Assembly: GCA_020025015.1 (NCBI GenBank)
Contig: JAHHSV010000035.1
Location: 1 to 12,653 of the forward strand
DNA: 12,653 nt
Reading direction: 5' to 3'
DNA from: Anaeroplasmataceae bacterium
GTDB taxonomy: Bacteria; Bacillota_I; Bacilli_A; Acholeplasmatales; Anaeroplasmataceae
Within the stretch, counting starts at the first letter, position 1. Each line of letters starts with the position of its first letter. Under the pieces are notes generated by a model. The model made no database searches. It was not told the origin of the DNA and saw only the letters and a list, made by a program, of their open reading frames with translations. The translations under genes and the position numbers were made by a program. This document shows positions 1-6,997 of the stretch, piece by piece.

Positions 1-14
1 AATCATAAAAATTC

Positions 15-48
15 ATCAACCCTAGGTCATCTAAGGGTTGATTTTTTT
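15..48 (+). terminator. Intrinsic terminator of an upstream gene
   Basis: A 9-bp perfect stem (15-23 with 34-42) is followed by seven T residues (42-48), the usual form of a rho-independent terminator. It reads rightward, so it ends a + strand gene lying to the left of the window. Its 3' arm and T-tract also contain the -35 region proposed for the methyltransferase gene. Confidence 0.8.
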
Positions 49-65
49 ATATACGCAGGTATAAT
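38..65 (+). promoter_or_regulatory. Promoter of the methyltransferase-NUDIX pair
   Basis: TTGATT at 38-43 and a perfect TATAAT at 60-65 are separated by 16 bp, a good housekeeping-sigma promoter. The start point would fall near 72. The -35 box lies inside the preceding terminator hairpin. Two copies of acgcagg (53-59 and 75-81), 22 bp apart, flank the -10 box and could be operator half-sites. That last point is inference. Confidence 0.6.
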
Positions 66-100
66 TGAATAGAGACGCAGGGTAAAATGAGGTATGTTTT

Positions 101-2200
101 ATGAGTTTAAGGTTGGCTACAGTATTTAGTGGAATTGGTGCTATTGAACAAGCTTTAAAAAGATTACATGTTGAACACGAAATTGTATTTGCTTGTGATA
201 ATGGTGAAATAATAATTGATATTGATACAGAGCAAGAATTAGATAAAATAAGAAAAATGAAAACTCAAGAGGAAAAAAGAGAATATGCTAATTCTTTATA
301 TTTGAAAGGATCGCGAAAAACAAATTTTGTTGAAATTGCTTACAAAGGTAATTATAAAATTGAAAATGATAATTTTTATTATGATGTAAAACTTTTAGAT
401 GGAACAGATTATAACGGTAAAGTAGATTTGTTTGTTGGGGGGAGTCCTTGCCAAAGTTTTTCAATTGCTGGCGCCCGTGGTGGTTTTGAAGACACTCGTG
501 GTACATTATTTTATGAATATGTACGCTTGGTTAAAGAAATTCAACCAAAAGTGTTTATATATGAAAATGTTTATGGAGTATTAACCCATGATAAAGGCAG
601 AACATGGGCAACTATGCAAAATGTTTTTGAAGAATTGGGCTACCATTTTAAATGGCAAATACTAGACGCTAGAAATTATGGAATACCGCAAGGAAGAAGA
701 AGACTTTTCGTTGTTGGCTTTAAAAGCAAAGAAAAATGCAAGAGTTTTAAATTTCCAGAACCAATTCCGTTAAAGTTTAAAATGCAAGATTTTTTATATG
801 ACAATTGTGCTGATAATCATTTTAAATATGATGAAAATGGGAATATATTTTTGGTAAAAGGTGGTCAAAAGGTTGAAAGATTTTTGTCTGAGAAACTCTT
901 AAAATATGTTATGTCTCCTGGAACTAAAAATTTCTATCATGAGAACGCAGAAATTGATTTACCAATTGCTAGGGCTATTTTAAGCACGCAAGGTAATACA
1001 CATAGAGCAAGCGTCAACAATTATGTAACTACAGCTGGAAAAGTAAGAGCTTTAGAACCTAGAGAGTCATTAAGGCTTATGGGTTTTCCTGATGATTATA
1101 AGATAAATGTTTCTAGAGCACAATCTTATAAACAAAGCGGCAATTCAATTGTAGTTGATGTATTAATGGCTATTTATAGAGAAATAGCAAAAGTTATGGG
1201 AGAGAGTATGGAAAGAATTAAACCAGTGATTCAAAAGTATAATACCATTAGTCTCTTTGCAGGAATTGGTGGTTTTGATCTTGGCTTTGAATATGCAGGC
1301 TTTAATGTGATATGGGCGAATGACTTTGATAAATATGCTTGCGAGACATACAAAGCTAACGTCAGCAAAAATATTGTTTGTGGAGATATAAGGATAGAGA
1401 AAAATAATATCCCACCTCATGATGTACTAATAGGTGGCTTCCCATGTCAGCCGTTTAGCACATTAGGAAAACTTCAAGGCTTTGAAGATGAAGCAGGACG
1501 AGGTACATTATTTTTTGAAATTAAAGATATAATTCAAAAACATAAAACTAAAGTTGTGGTTTTAGAGAATGTTAAAAATATTATGAATCATGATGGTGGC
1601 AAGACATTTAAAAGGATCATTCATGAATTAGAATCATTAGGATATGTATGTTTTACTCACATATTTAATAGTCAAGATTATGGTGTCCCACAAAGAAGAA
1701 ATAGATGTTATATAGTAGCATTTTTGGGCGAATATTTTAATATTGTAGATTTTGAATTTCCTAAGAAACAAGAGCTTTTAACTACAACACAAGATTTGTT
1801 AGATGATGATGTTGAGGAAAAGTATTTTTTGACAAAAAAAATATATCCTACAATTATGGGAAGTGGAACAAAAAATTATATTGTTAAACCAACAATTGAT
1901 TTACCTATATCTAAAACATTAACTGCTACAATGGCGAAGATGCATAGAGCCAGTCAGGATAATTATGTCACTGATGAAAAAAATTATAGGAGACATTGTG
2001 GAGATGACAGAGTTTCATTAAGAAAATTAACTCCTAATGAATGTAGAAAATTACAAGGTTTTCCTTCTGATTGGAAGCAAGTTGTATCAGATTGTCAAGC
2101 ATATAAACAATTTGGTAATGCAGTTACTGTTAATGTTAGTTATAATTTGGCTAAATCTTTATTCGAATATATAGAGAAAAACAAGAAAAATAATTGGTAA
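101..2200 (+). CDS. Tandem (double) DNA cytosine-5 methyltransferase
   Basis: A 699-residue protein with two complete C5-cytosine methyltransferase domains in one chain; each should transfer methyl from S-adenosylmethionine to a cytosine in a specific DNA site. Domain 1 (about 3-370) shows SAM motif I (VFSGIGAIE), the PCQ loop with nucleophile C117, ENV at 155-157, QGRRR at 197-201 and the closing SGNS motif near 346. Domain 2 (about 382-690) repeats these: SLFAGIGG, C449 in FPCQPFS, ENV at 489-491, QRRNR at 531-535 and FGNAV near 671. The target-recognition segments (about 272-310 and 588-624) resemble each other, sharing GTKN, IDLPI, HRAS and NYVT, so one is probably a duplicate of the other. 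Fused or paired C5 enzymes are typically used for asymmetric sites, one half per strand. GAGG at 89-92 lies 8 nt before the ATG. No nuclease partner is visible. The sequence specificity cannot be read from the sequence. Confidence 0.93.
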   Translation: MSLRLATVFSGIGAIEQALKRLHVEHEIVFACDNGEIIIDIDTEQELDKIRKMKTQEEKREYANSLYLKGSRKTNFVEIAYKGNYKIENDNFYYDVKLLDGTDYNGKVDLFVGGSPCQSFSIAGARGGFEDTRGTLFYEYVRLVKEIQPKVFIYENVYGVLTHDKGRTWATMQNVFEELGYHFKWQILDARNYGIPQGRRRLFVVGFKSKEKCKSFKFPEPIPLKFKMQDFLYDNCADNHFKYDENGNIFLVKGGQKVERFLSEKLLKYVMSPGTKNFYHENAEIDLPIARAILSTQGNTHRASVNNYVTTAGKVRALEPRESLRLMGFPDDYKINVSRAQSYKQSGNSIVVDVLMAIYREIAKVMGESMERIKPVIQKYNTISLFAGIGGFDLGFEYAGFNVIWANDFDKYACETYKANVSKNIVCGDIRIEKNNIPPHDVLIGGFPCQPFSTLGKLQGFEDEAGRGTLFFEIKDIIQKHKTKVVVLENVKNIMNHDGGKTFKRIIHELESLGYVCFTHIFNSQDYGVPQRRNRCYIVAFLGEYFNIVDFEFPKKQELLTTTQDLLDDDVEEKYFLTKKIYPTIMGSGTKNYIVKPTIDLPISKTLTATMAKMHRASQDNYVTDEKNYRRHCGDDRVSLRKLTPNECRKLQGFPSDWKQVVSDCQAYKQFGNAVTVNVSYNLAKSLFEYIEKNKKNNW

Positions 2201-2206
2201 ATAGTG

Positions 2207-2599
2207 ATGAAACATGTTAAAGTTGTATGTGCACTAATTGAAAATAGTGAGGGTAAAATATTTTGTTGTAAACGAGGACCAGGTAGGGCATTAGAAGGAT
2301 TCTGGGAATTTCCTGGTGGAAAAGTTGAAGAACATGAAACTCATGAAGAAACTATTATTAGAGAAATACAAGAAGAATTAAAATCAAAGATTCAACCAAT
2401 AGAATATATTGGTGAATCTAATTATGTTTATCCTGATATGCCACCTTATAAAGGCTTTTCTATAACTATGTATGGTTATAGATGTAGGCTTATAAGTGGT
2501 AATTTAGAATTAACTGAGCATACTGCCTTTAAATGGGCAACTAAAGAAGAAATGAAGCTTATGAAGTTTGCAGAAGCTGATAAGCCATTTATAAAATAA
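2207..2599 (+). CDS. NUDIX (MutT/NudG-like) nucleotide pyrophosphohydrolase
   Basis: A 130-residue NUDIX hydrolase. The sequence shows FWEFPGGK followed by the NUDIX box: in the longer reading it runs from G39 through E45 to R53-E54 and E57-E58, the metal-binding glutamates, all present. The usual final glycine is replaced by lysine. The family hydrolyses (d)NTPs or related compounds to the monophosphate and pyrophosphate with Mg2+. The FWEFPGGK lead-in is typical of MutT and of NudG, which is known to favour 5-methyl-dCTP and oxidised pyrimidines. ATG 2207 is preferred; an in-frame GTG lies at 2204. There is no clear ribosome binding site, and the start is only 6 nt after the methyltransferase stop, so translation is probably coupled. 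The pairing suggests a role in clearing methylated cytosine nucleotides, which is inference; general 8-oxo-dGTP clearance is the alternative. Confidence 0.88.
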   Translation: MKHVKVVCALIENSEGKIFCCKRGPGRALEGFWEFPGGKVEEHETHEETIIREIQEELKSKIQPIEYIGESNYVYPDMPPYKGFSITMYGYRCRLISGNLELTEHTAFKWATKEEMKLMKFAEADKPFIK

Positions 2600-2765
2600 T
2601 GATACATATATATTATATAAATCAGTATCTAAATAGTTGTTTGTATGCTTTTACTTTGTCATGTAATTTTAATTTTCTTATCCATTCAATTGTTTAAGAT
2701 TGACTAATTTAAAATTTTTTGATAATATTTATTTGTATTAAATAATAAACGCACATTATATGTGT

Positions 2766-2796
2766 AATAGCACCATGTTTTTGGTGCTATTTTTTT
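2766..2796 (+). terminator. Terminator after the methyltransferase-NUDIX pair
   Basis: A 9-bp stem (aatagcacc at 2766-2774 with ggtgctatt at 2783-2791), an 8-nt loop and a run of seven T residues (2790-2796). It lies 166 bases beyond the NUDIX stop codon, leaving a long 3' untranslated tail if it serves that transcript. Confidence 0.75.
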
Positions 2797-2846
2797 ATGA
2801 GTTACTATTTTCATTTGAATTTCTGTTTACAAAACAAATAGATTGT

Positions 2847-3011
2847 GATAACATTAAGACATACCGAAGGTAGCTGAGCTAACGTTCTCATACAATAGTT
2901 ATAACTTGGTTTTAACGTTGTGTTAGCTAGTACATTCCGCTGTATAAATTTAGTGGAATGATTAGAAGCGTGTGTCACGCCTAACACCTAATTTATTTAG
3001 GTGTTTTTTTT
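2847..3011 (+). ncRNA. Candidate structured RNA with alternative helices (attenuator-like)
   Basis: Several helices can be drawn. A: AGCTAAC (2877-2883) pairs with GTTAGCT (2922-2928). B: GTGTTAG (2920-2926) pairs with CTAACAC (2981-2987), enclosing an 8-bp hairpin (2934-2941 with 2952-2959, one G-U) and a 5-bp hairpin (2968-2972 with 2976-2980). C: AACACCTAA (2983-2991) pairs with TTAGGTGTT (2997-3005), followed by eight T residues. B shares bases with both A and C, so A plus C (termination) competes with B (read-through), the logic of a riboswitch or attenuator. A weak promoter (TTGAAT 2815-2820, TAGATT 2839-2844, 18-bp spacer) precedes it. I recognise no known aptamer core or T-box sequence. 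It could instead be a free-standing small RNA. The exact 5' end is uncertain. Confidence 0.42.
2983..3011 (+). terminator. Terminator closing the structured segment
   Basis: A 9-bp perfect stem (2983-2991 with 2997-3005), a 5-nt loop and eight T residues (3004-3011). Its 5' arm can alternatively pair upstream with 2920-2926, and its aacacc also has a second possible partner, ggtgtt at 3022-3027, just downstream. Confidence 0.75.
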
Positions 3012-3045
3012 ATAATTTCTTGGTGTTAAAGGGAAGAATAATTAG

Positions 3046-3078
3046 ATGCAAGTATAGGATTATATTTGCATTTTTTTT
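3046..3078 (+). terminator. Second downstream terminator-like hairpin
   Basis: An 11-bp stem with one G-U pair (3046-3056 with 3061-3071), a GGAT tetraloop and a run of eight T residues (3071-3078). It is AT-rich, so weaker than its neighbour, but the geometry is good. It backs up the terminator at 2983-3011 or could itself be switched. Confidence 0.55.
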
Positions 3079-3156
3079 ATTAACATATAGTAAAATTAGG
3101 GCTTTATTTTAGTGCTAATTTATCTAGATATGATAGATATAAAAAAAGAAAAAAAG

Positions 3157-3222
3157 TTGTTGAAAAGGCTTTTACAGTATGATAATATTTAGACAAAGTT
3201 TAATAAAAGCAATTATCGGAGG
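3157..3222 (+). promoter_or_regulatory. Probable promoter and ribosome binding site of the GH84 gene
   Basis: GATAAT at 3181-3186 is the likely -10 box. The -35 is either TTGTTG (3157-3162, 18-bp spacer) or TTGAAA (3160-3165, 15 bp). A strong GGAGG (3218-3222) lies 5 nt before the ATG. Because a promoter lies downstream of both terminators, the structured segment may not be the only control of this gene. Confidence 0.45.
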
Positions 3223-3227
3223 AAAAA

Positions 3228-5201
3228 ATGAATAGAAAATACGCTTTTAAATTATTAGGTCTTGTGGGAGTTTCATGCCTTGCATTAACTGCATGTGGCC
3301 AAGCCCAAGACGACAAAACTATAGCCTATGAAAAGAATGATGCTAGCTATAGTTATGATTTATTCCCCAAAGTAAAGGAGGCAAGCTACGAAAAGGAAAA
3401 TAGCTTTAAATTAACGGATAATATTAACATTGTTAAGTCTAGCTTTGATAACGTTACAATGAAACGTTTACAAAGCTTAATTAAGGAAAGCGGCTATAAT
3501 TATACTGTAAGTGATAGTATTAATACTAGCTCAACAAATATAACCTTAGCAGTAGATAAGGCTATTGATGCAGAAGATGCAAAGATTGATAACTATACAT
3601 TAAGCTTAGACAAGGGTTTAATTAAGATTGTTGGTGAGGATGAGAATTCTTTATTCTATGGTGTAAATACCCTAGGCTTAATGCTAGAAGAAATAAAAGA
3701 AAATGATGATAATGTTAGTGGTGTTGCAATAAACGATTATGCTAGTGCGAAAAATCGTGGTGTTATTGAAGGCTTCTATGGTGTACCTTGGAACCTAAAC
3801 GATCGTATTAGTGTTTTTGAATTTGGTTCTAAGTATAAGATGAATTCTTATACATTTGCACCAAAGGATGACAAATACCATAGTACAATGTGGAGAACAC
3901 TATATCCAAGTGCAGAATTAGCAGAAATGCGTAAATTAGTTAAGGCAGCAACTGATAATAAGATTGAATTTACTTGGGCAATTCACCCATTAATGCATGA
4001 TTCATTAGAATTTGGTGATACCTATGAGGTTGATTTAGGTGTTATCCAAAATAAATTTAAGCAATTATACGAAATTGGTGTAAGAAGATTTGCTGTTTCA
4101 GCAGATGATATTGCTGTTCCTGGTACAGCTGATGAAGCTTTCTTTGCTACATTAGGTAAAAACCATGCTAAATTATTAAATGATTTAGAAAAGTTTGGTG
4201 AAACATTAGAAGAAGCAGTTTCATTTGAAATTGTTCCTACAACATACTTTAAGAACGCTAAGCATTCTAAGGTTTACTTAGAAGCCTTAGGTAAGGATTT
4301 AAGTAAAAATGTTGATGTATATTATACAGGCGATGAAATAATGGGTACTGTTAATGAAAAGGCTGTTGGTTACTTTAAGGAAACTGCAGGCCGTAGTCCA
4401 TTATTCTGGTTAAATTGGCCAGTTAATGACTACTATGATACACAGCTTTTCATGGGTGAAGCTACATGCTTAAGTAACGATGTAACAGAATTACAAGGTG
4501 TTTTAGCAAATCCAATGAGCCAAACTGAAGCTTCAAAGGTAGGTATTTTCCAAGTATTAGATTATGCATGGAATATTAAAGGCTTTACATCTAGTGAATC
4601 ATACCGTGCTTCATTTGATGCAATTGATAAGGAATATGGCTTAGAGCTATATACATTTGCATCTAATATCGCAACATATCCTGTTGGTGCTTTCTGGGTT
4701 ACTCCAATTACTAATCGTGAGTCTCAACGCTTTGATGGTATTTTAGAGCCAGTATTAGAAATGACAAAGGATCCAGCTAAGTTCTTAGCTATGAAGCGTA
4801 GCGATATGCGTTTAATGATTGACCCAATTTATGCTGAGCTAAATAATGTTATTAAGGCAATTGATACATATCGTGAAGCAGGTAATAATAGAGAGCTTGT
4901 AGCAGAAATTACTCCTTGGATGAATTCATTAAGAGATTTAATGATTGCTGGTGTTAGATATATGGATATTATTAATTCATTCATCCGTGAAGGTGAAAAA
5001 TTACCTTCATTAGCAGCAACAAATACACGTTTAGAAAATGCTAAAAATGCAGTAAAATTATCTGAATCTACATATATGGTTAGTGTAATTGATACTTGGG
5101 GTAGCTTATACTATGCTAGTACAGGTGATTTAGTATTAAAGCCATTCTTTGCTGAATTACATAAGAATATAGCTAATATTGCGGCTACATCTTTAAAGTA
5201 A
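3228..5201 (+). CDS. Lipoprotein GH84 beta-N-acetylglucosaminidase
   Basis: A 657-residue secreted glycosidase of family GH84 (O-GlcNAcase / NagJ / hyaluronidase-like), which removes terminal beta-linked N-acetylglucosamine by substrate-assisted catalysis. Residues 1-22 form a lipoprotein signal peptide with lipobox LTAC; C23 would be lipidated and anchor the enzyme outside the membrane. About 50-165 resembles the N-terminal domain usual before GH84 barrels. The catalytic domain starts at NRGVIEGFYGVPW (176-188), then YTFAPKDDKYH (208-218, with K213 as the usual substrate-binding lysine), and the adjacent catalytic aspartates D293-D294 in SADDIAVP. YTGDEIMG (367-374) and LNWPVND (395-401) are further family motifs. 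The C-terminal 190 residues look helical, with no LPXTG, cohesin or FIVAR repeats. It is a single-gene unit with its own promoter and terminator. Likely substrates are host or dietary N-acetylglucosamine glycans such as mucin, which is inference. Confidence 0.92.
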   Translation: MNRKYAFKLLGLVGVSCLALTACGQAQDDKTIAYEKNDASYSYDLFPKVKEASYEKENSFKLTDNINIVKSSFDNVTMKRLQSLIKESGYNYTVSDSINTSSTNITLAVDKAIDAEDAKIDNYTLSLDKGLIKIVGEDENSLFYGVNTLGLMLEEIKENDDNVSGVAINDYASAKNRGVIEGFYGVPWNLNDRISVFEFGSKYKMNSYTFAPKDDKYHSTMWRTLYPSAELAEMRKLVKAATDNKIEFTWAIHPLMHDSLEFGDTYEVDLGVIQNKFKQLYEIGVRRFAVSADDIAVPGTADEAFFATLGKNHAKLLNDLEKFGETLEEAVSFEIVPTTYFKNAKHSKVYLEALGKDLSKNVDVYYTGDEIMGTVNEKAVGYFKETAGRSPLFWLNWPVNDYYDTQLFMGEATCLSNDVTELQGVLANPMSQTEASKVGIFQVLDYAWNIKGFTSSESYRASFDAIDKEYGLELYTFASNIATYPVGAFWVTPITNRESQRFDGILEPVLEMTKDPAKFLAMKRSDMRLMIDPIYAELNNVIKAIDTYREAGNNRELVAEITPWMNSLRDLMIAGVRYMDIINSFIREGEKLPSLAATNTRLENAKNAVKLSESTYMVSVIDTWGSLYYASTGDLVLKPFFAELHKNIANIAATSLK

Positions 5202-5221
5202 AATAAGTTATAAATTAATTT

Positions 5222-5249
5222 AGGCACAATCGTTTGATTGTGCCTTTTT
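5222..5249 (+). terminator. Terminator of the GH84 gene
   Basis: A perfect 10-bp stem (aggcacaatc 5222-5231 with gattgtgcct 5236-5245), loop GTTT and five T residues, starting 20 bases after the stop codon. Confidence 0.88.
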
Positions 5250-5310
5250 AACTTAAATAAAAGCTTTTGTATTTTCTTATATTAATATTTTGATAAAATT
5301 TAATTAATTA

Positions 5311-5400
5311 TTTTCTTAATTTATATATAATTTTCGTAATTTTATAAAATATTTTCCTAATTTTGTATTTTATTTTCGTAAATTGACTATTTTAGGAAAA
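5311..5400 (+). repeat. Four phased direct repeats plus an inverted copy (operator candidate)
   Basis: Four 12-bp copies of TTTTCNTAAWTT lie at 5311-5322, 5331-5342, 5352-5363 and 5373-5384, spaced 20, 21 and 21 bp. That is two helical turns, so they present on the same DNA face. A reversed copy (attttaggaaaa, 5389-5400) follows. The last direct copy touches the -35 box and the inverted copy fills the promoter spacer. This is the arrangement of a cooperative repressor site, most simply bound by the product of the gene that follows. Confidence 0.65.
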
Positions 5401-5427
5401 AGTGATAAAATAAATTCGAATAGGAGG
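5383..5427 (+). promoter_or_regulatory. Promoter and ribosome binding site of the AlbA_2 regulator gene
   Basis: TTGACT (5383-5388) and TAAAAT (5406-5411) with an exact 17-bp spacer, followed by AGGAGG (5422-5427) 7 nt before the ATG. The promoter is overlapped by the repeat cluster, consistent with repression. Confidence 0.75.
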
Positions 5428-5434
5428 CTTTAAT

Positions 5435-6877
5435 ATGACAGAAAATGAATTATTAAAATTAGTGAGTAAAATAGAAAATTTAAAAACTGAAACTTCTAAT
5501 ATAGAATTAAAAAAAGCTAAAACAGGATGCCCTGAAGCACTATATGATACTTTATCTAGCTTTTCAAATACCTCAGGCGGAATTATTATTTTTGGTATAA
5601 ATGAAAAGAATAATTATACGATTGAAGGCGTTCAAAATGTAGATGAATTACAAAAAAGGGTTACTGAGCAATGCTTAGAAATGGAACCAGTAGTAAGATC
5701 TTTATTTACGGTTGCAAAGATAGATGGAAAGACTATTTGCTCATGTGAAATTCCTGAAATTAGTAGTGATTTAAAGCCATGCTATTATAAAGGAAAGGGT
5801 AAGCAAAAAGGCTCTTATATTAGAGTGGGTGATGCTGATTTACCAATGACTGATTATGAAATTTATAGCTATGATGCATATAGATATAAAAAAGAGGATG
5901 AGCTAAGAATTAAAGAAAGAATAGATTCATCTAATTTAAATAATTTATTAGTTGATGGATATTTAAGCAAGCTTGTTACTATTAAGAATAATCTTTTAAA
6001 TATCAGTAAGGATAATCTTTTGTTCTTTGAAGGTATTACAGATAAAAACGGAACTCCAACACTTTGTGGACTTATGAGTCTAGGTGTTTATCCACAATTA
6101 TTTTCACCAAATTTAGATATAGTAGCTGTAAGATGTGCTTCTAATGAGTATGGAATTGAAAATAGTGAGGGAATTAGATTCCTTGATAATAGAAGATTAG
6201 ATGGTACTATTGCACAAATGCTTCAACAAGGAATTTCCTTTGTAATAAATAACACTTTTAAAAAGACATATATTAATCCTAAAACAGGCTTAAGGGAGGA
6301 TAAATTCGAATATCCACTTAAGGCAGTAAGAGAGGTAATATTAAATGCCTTGATCCATAGGGATTATAGTATTCATACTGAAAATGAGCCCATTAGAATT
6401 ATTATCTATGATGATAGAATTGAGGTTACTAATCCAGGAGGATTATATGGAAAGCTTAGCCTAAATGATCTTGGAAAGGTAAGAGGAGAGGTAAGAAATC
6501 CTCATTTAGCTAGTATATTAGAAATCTTAGATGAGACAGAAAATAGATATTCTGGTATTCCTACAATCTATAAAGAAATGGAGGAAGCAGGTCTTCCAAA
6601 GCCTAAATTTGAAGAATATAGAGGAACTTTTAAGGTTACCTTATATAATGGCAAAAAGTCTAGTGCTGATGAATTAGATATAACAAATAGGATTATAGAA
6701 AATTGTGCTCAGCCAATAAAAAAAGAAGATTTAGCTAGGAGCCTTGGCTTTGATGATAAGCATCCAGCATATTTTATTAATAAGTATGTTAAGCCATTAA
6801 TTGATGAAGGAATTCTTGCCTACACGATACCAAATAAACCACGTAGTAAAAATCAAGAAATAGTTGTAGTTAAATAA
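5435..6877 (+). CDS. AlbA_2 / HATPase / winged-helix putative transcriptional regulator
   Basis: A 480-residue protein of the family often labelled 'putative DNA-binding protein, RecG-like' although it has no helicase motifs. The N-terminal AlbA_2 (Schlafen-like) domain spans about 15-140, with the E-x-K and SFSNTSGGIIIFGI signature (about 24-56) and SYIRVGDA near 127. A GHKL-type ATP-binding domain (HATPase_c_4) is at about 290-405: the N-box is EVILNALIHRDY (300-311), followed by RIEVTNPGGLYG. Residues about 415-480 form a probable winged helix (EDLARSLGFDDKHPAYFINKYVKPL). The family is thought to be a ligand- or ATP-responsive regulator; the target is unknown. It stands alone, with a promoter buried in phased repeats, so autoregulation is likely. 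In other genomes such genes often accompany mobile or defence regions. It is not a RecG helicase. Confidence 0.85.
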   Translation: MTENELLKLVSKIENLKTETSNIELKKAKTGCPEALYDTLSSFSNTSGGIIIFGINEKNNYTIEGVQNVDELQKRVTEQCLEMEPVVRSLFTVAKIDGKTICSCEIPEISSDLKPCYYKGKGKQKGSYIRVGDADLPMTDYEIYSYDAYRYKKEDELRIKERIDSSNLNNLLVDGYLSKLVTIKNNLLNISKDNLLFFEGITDKNGTPTLCGLMSLGVYPQLFSPNLDIVAVRCASNEYGIENSEGIRFLDNRRLDGTIAQMLQQGISFVINNTFKKTYINPKTGLREDKFEYPLKAVREVILNALIHRDYSIHTENEPIRIIIYDDRIEVTNPGGLYGKLSLNDLGKVRGEVRNPHLASILEILDETENRYSGIPTIYKEMEEAGLPKPKFEEYRGTFKVTLYNGKKSSADELDITNRIIENCAQPIKKEDLARSLGFDDKHPAYFINKYVKPLIDEGILAYTIPNKPRSKNQEIVVVK

Positions 6878-6911
6878 ATGTATTAATTGGAAATGAAAAT
6901 AGTCAAGTTAT

Positions 6912-6938
6912 AAAATGGTTGATTAATCAGCCATTTTT
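6912..6938 (+). terminator. Probable terminator of the regulator gene
   Basis: An 11-bp stem with one G-U pair (6912-6922 with 6927-6937), a TTAA loop and five T residues. Outer arms agtca (6901-6905) and tgact (6943-6947) can extend it. The T-tract is short, so efficiency may be modest. Confidence 0.6.
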
Positions 6939-6968
6939 CAAGTGACTGGTTTTTAAAAACATCTGAAT

Positions 6969-6997
6969 TTGATAAAAAACGGGAAAAATAGTATAAT
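6969..6997 (+). promoter_or_regulatory. Promoter of the kinase / PIN-GNAT / ASCH operon
   Basis: TTGATA (6969-6974) and a perfect TATAAT (6992-6997) are separated by 17 bp. Transcription should begin near 7004, about 65 bases before the first gene. No other promoter is apparent before 9514, so the three genes are probably one transcript. Confidence 0.75.

Larger units (their letters stand above)
2600..3227. other. 628-base gene-free region with terminators and a structured segment
   Basis: No convincing coding sequence was found here. The stretch 2600-2765 is AT-rich with no feature I can support. Then come a terminator (2766-2796), a structured segment ending in a second terminator (about 2847-3011), a third terminator-like hairpin (3046-3078), and the promoter and ribosome binding site of the GH84 gene (from 3157). 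Such a length and hairpin density are unusual beside the other gaps in this window (44 to about 230 bases). Confidence 0.7.

Noticed and set aside
288..506. Reverse-strand open frame inside the methyltransferase gene, and similar ones at 1163-1420, 7675-7878, 7832-8110, 8258-8488 and 9253-9471
   Set aside because: Each lies opposite a well-supported gene, has no ribosome site or recognisable domain, and reads as low-complexity sequence, so it is a shadow frame.
2797..2841. 14-codon open frame as a leader peptide for the structured segment
   Set aside because: It has no ribosome binding site, lies right after a terminator T-tract and shows no run of a single regulatory amino acid.
2847..3011. 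Structured segment as a T-box, tRNA, tmRNA or a familiar riboswitch
   Set aside because: No T-box sequence, cloverleaf, CCA end or aptamer core that I know is present; it is kept only as an unclassified candidate.
5311..5400. Repeat cluster as a CRISPR array
   Set aside because: Units are only 12 bp, AT-rich, degenerate and separated by 8-9 bases, with no spacers of usable length and no cas genes; operator repeats fit better.
5435..6877. Regulator called as an ATP-dependent RecG helicase
   Set aside because: There are no helicase motifs; the ATP site is of GHKL type and the N-terminus is AlbA_2, so that common label is misleading.
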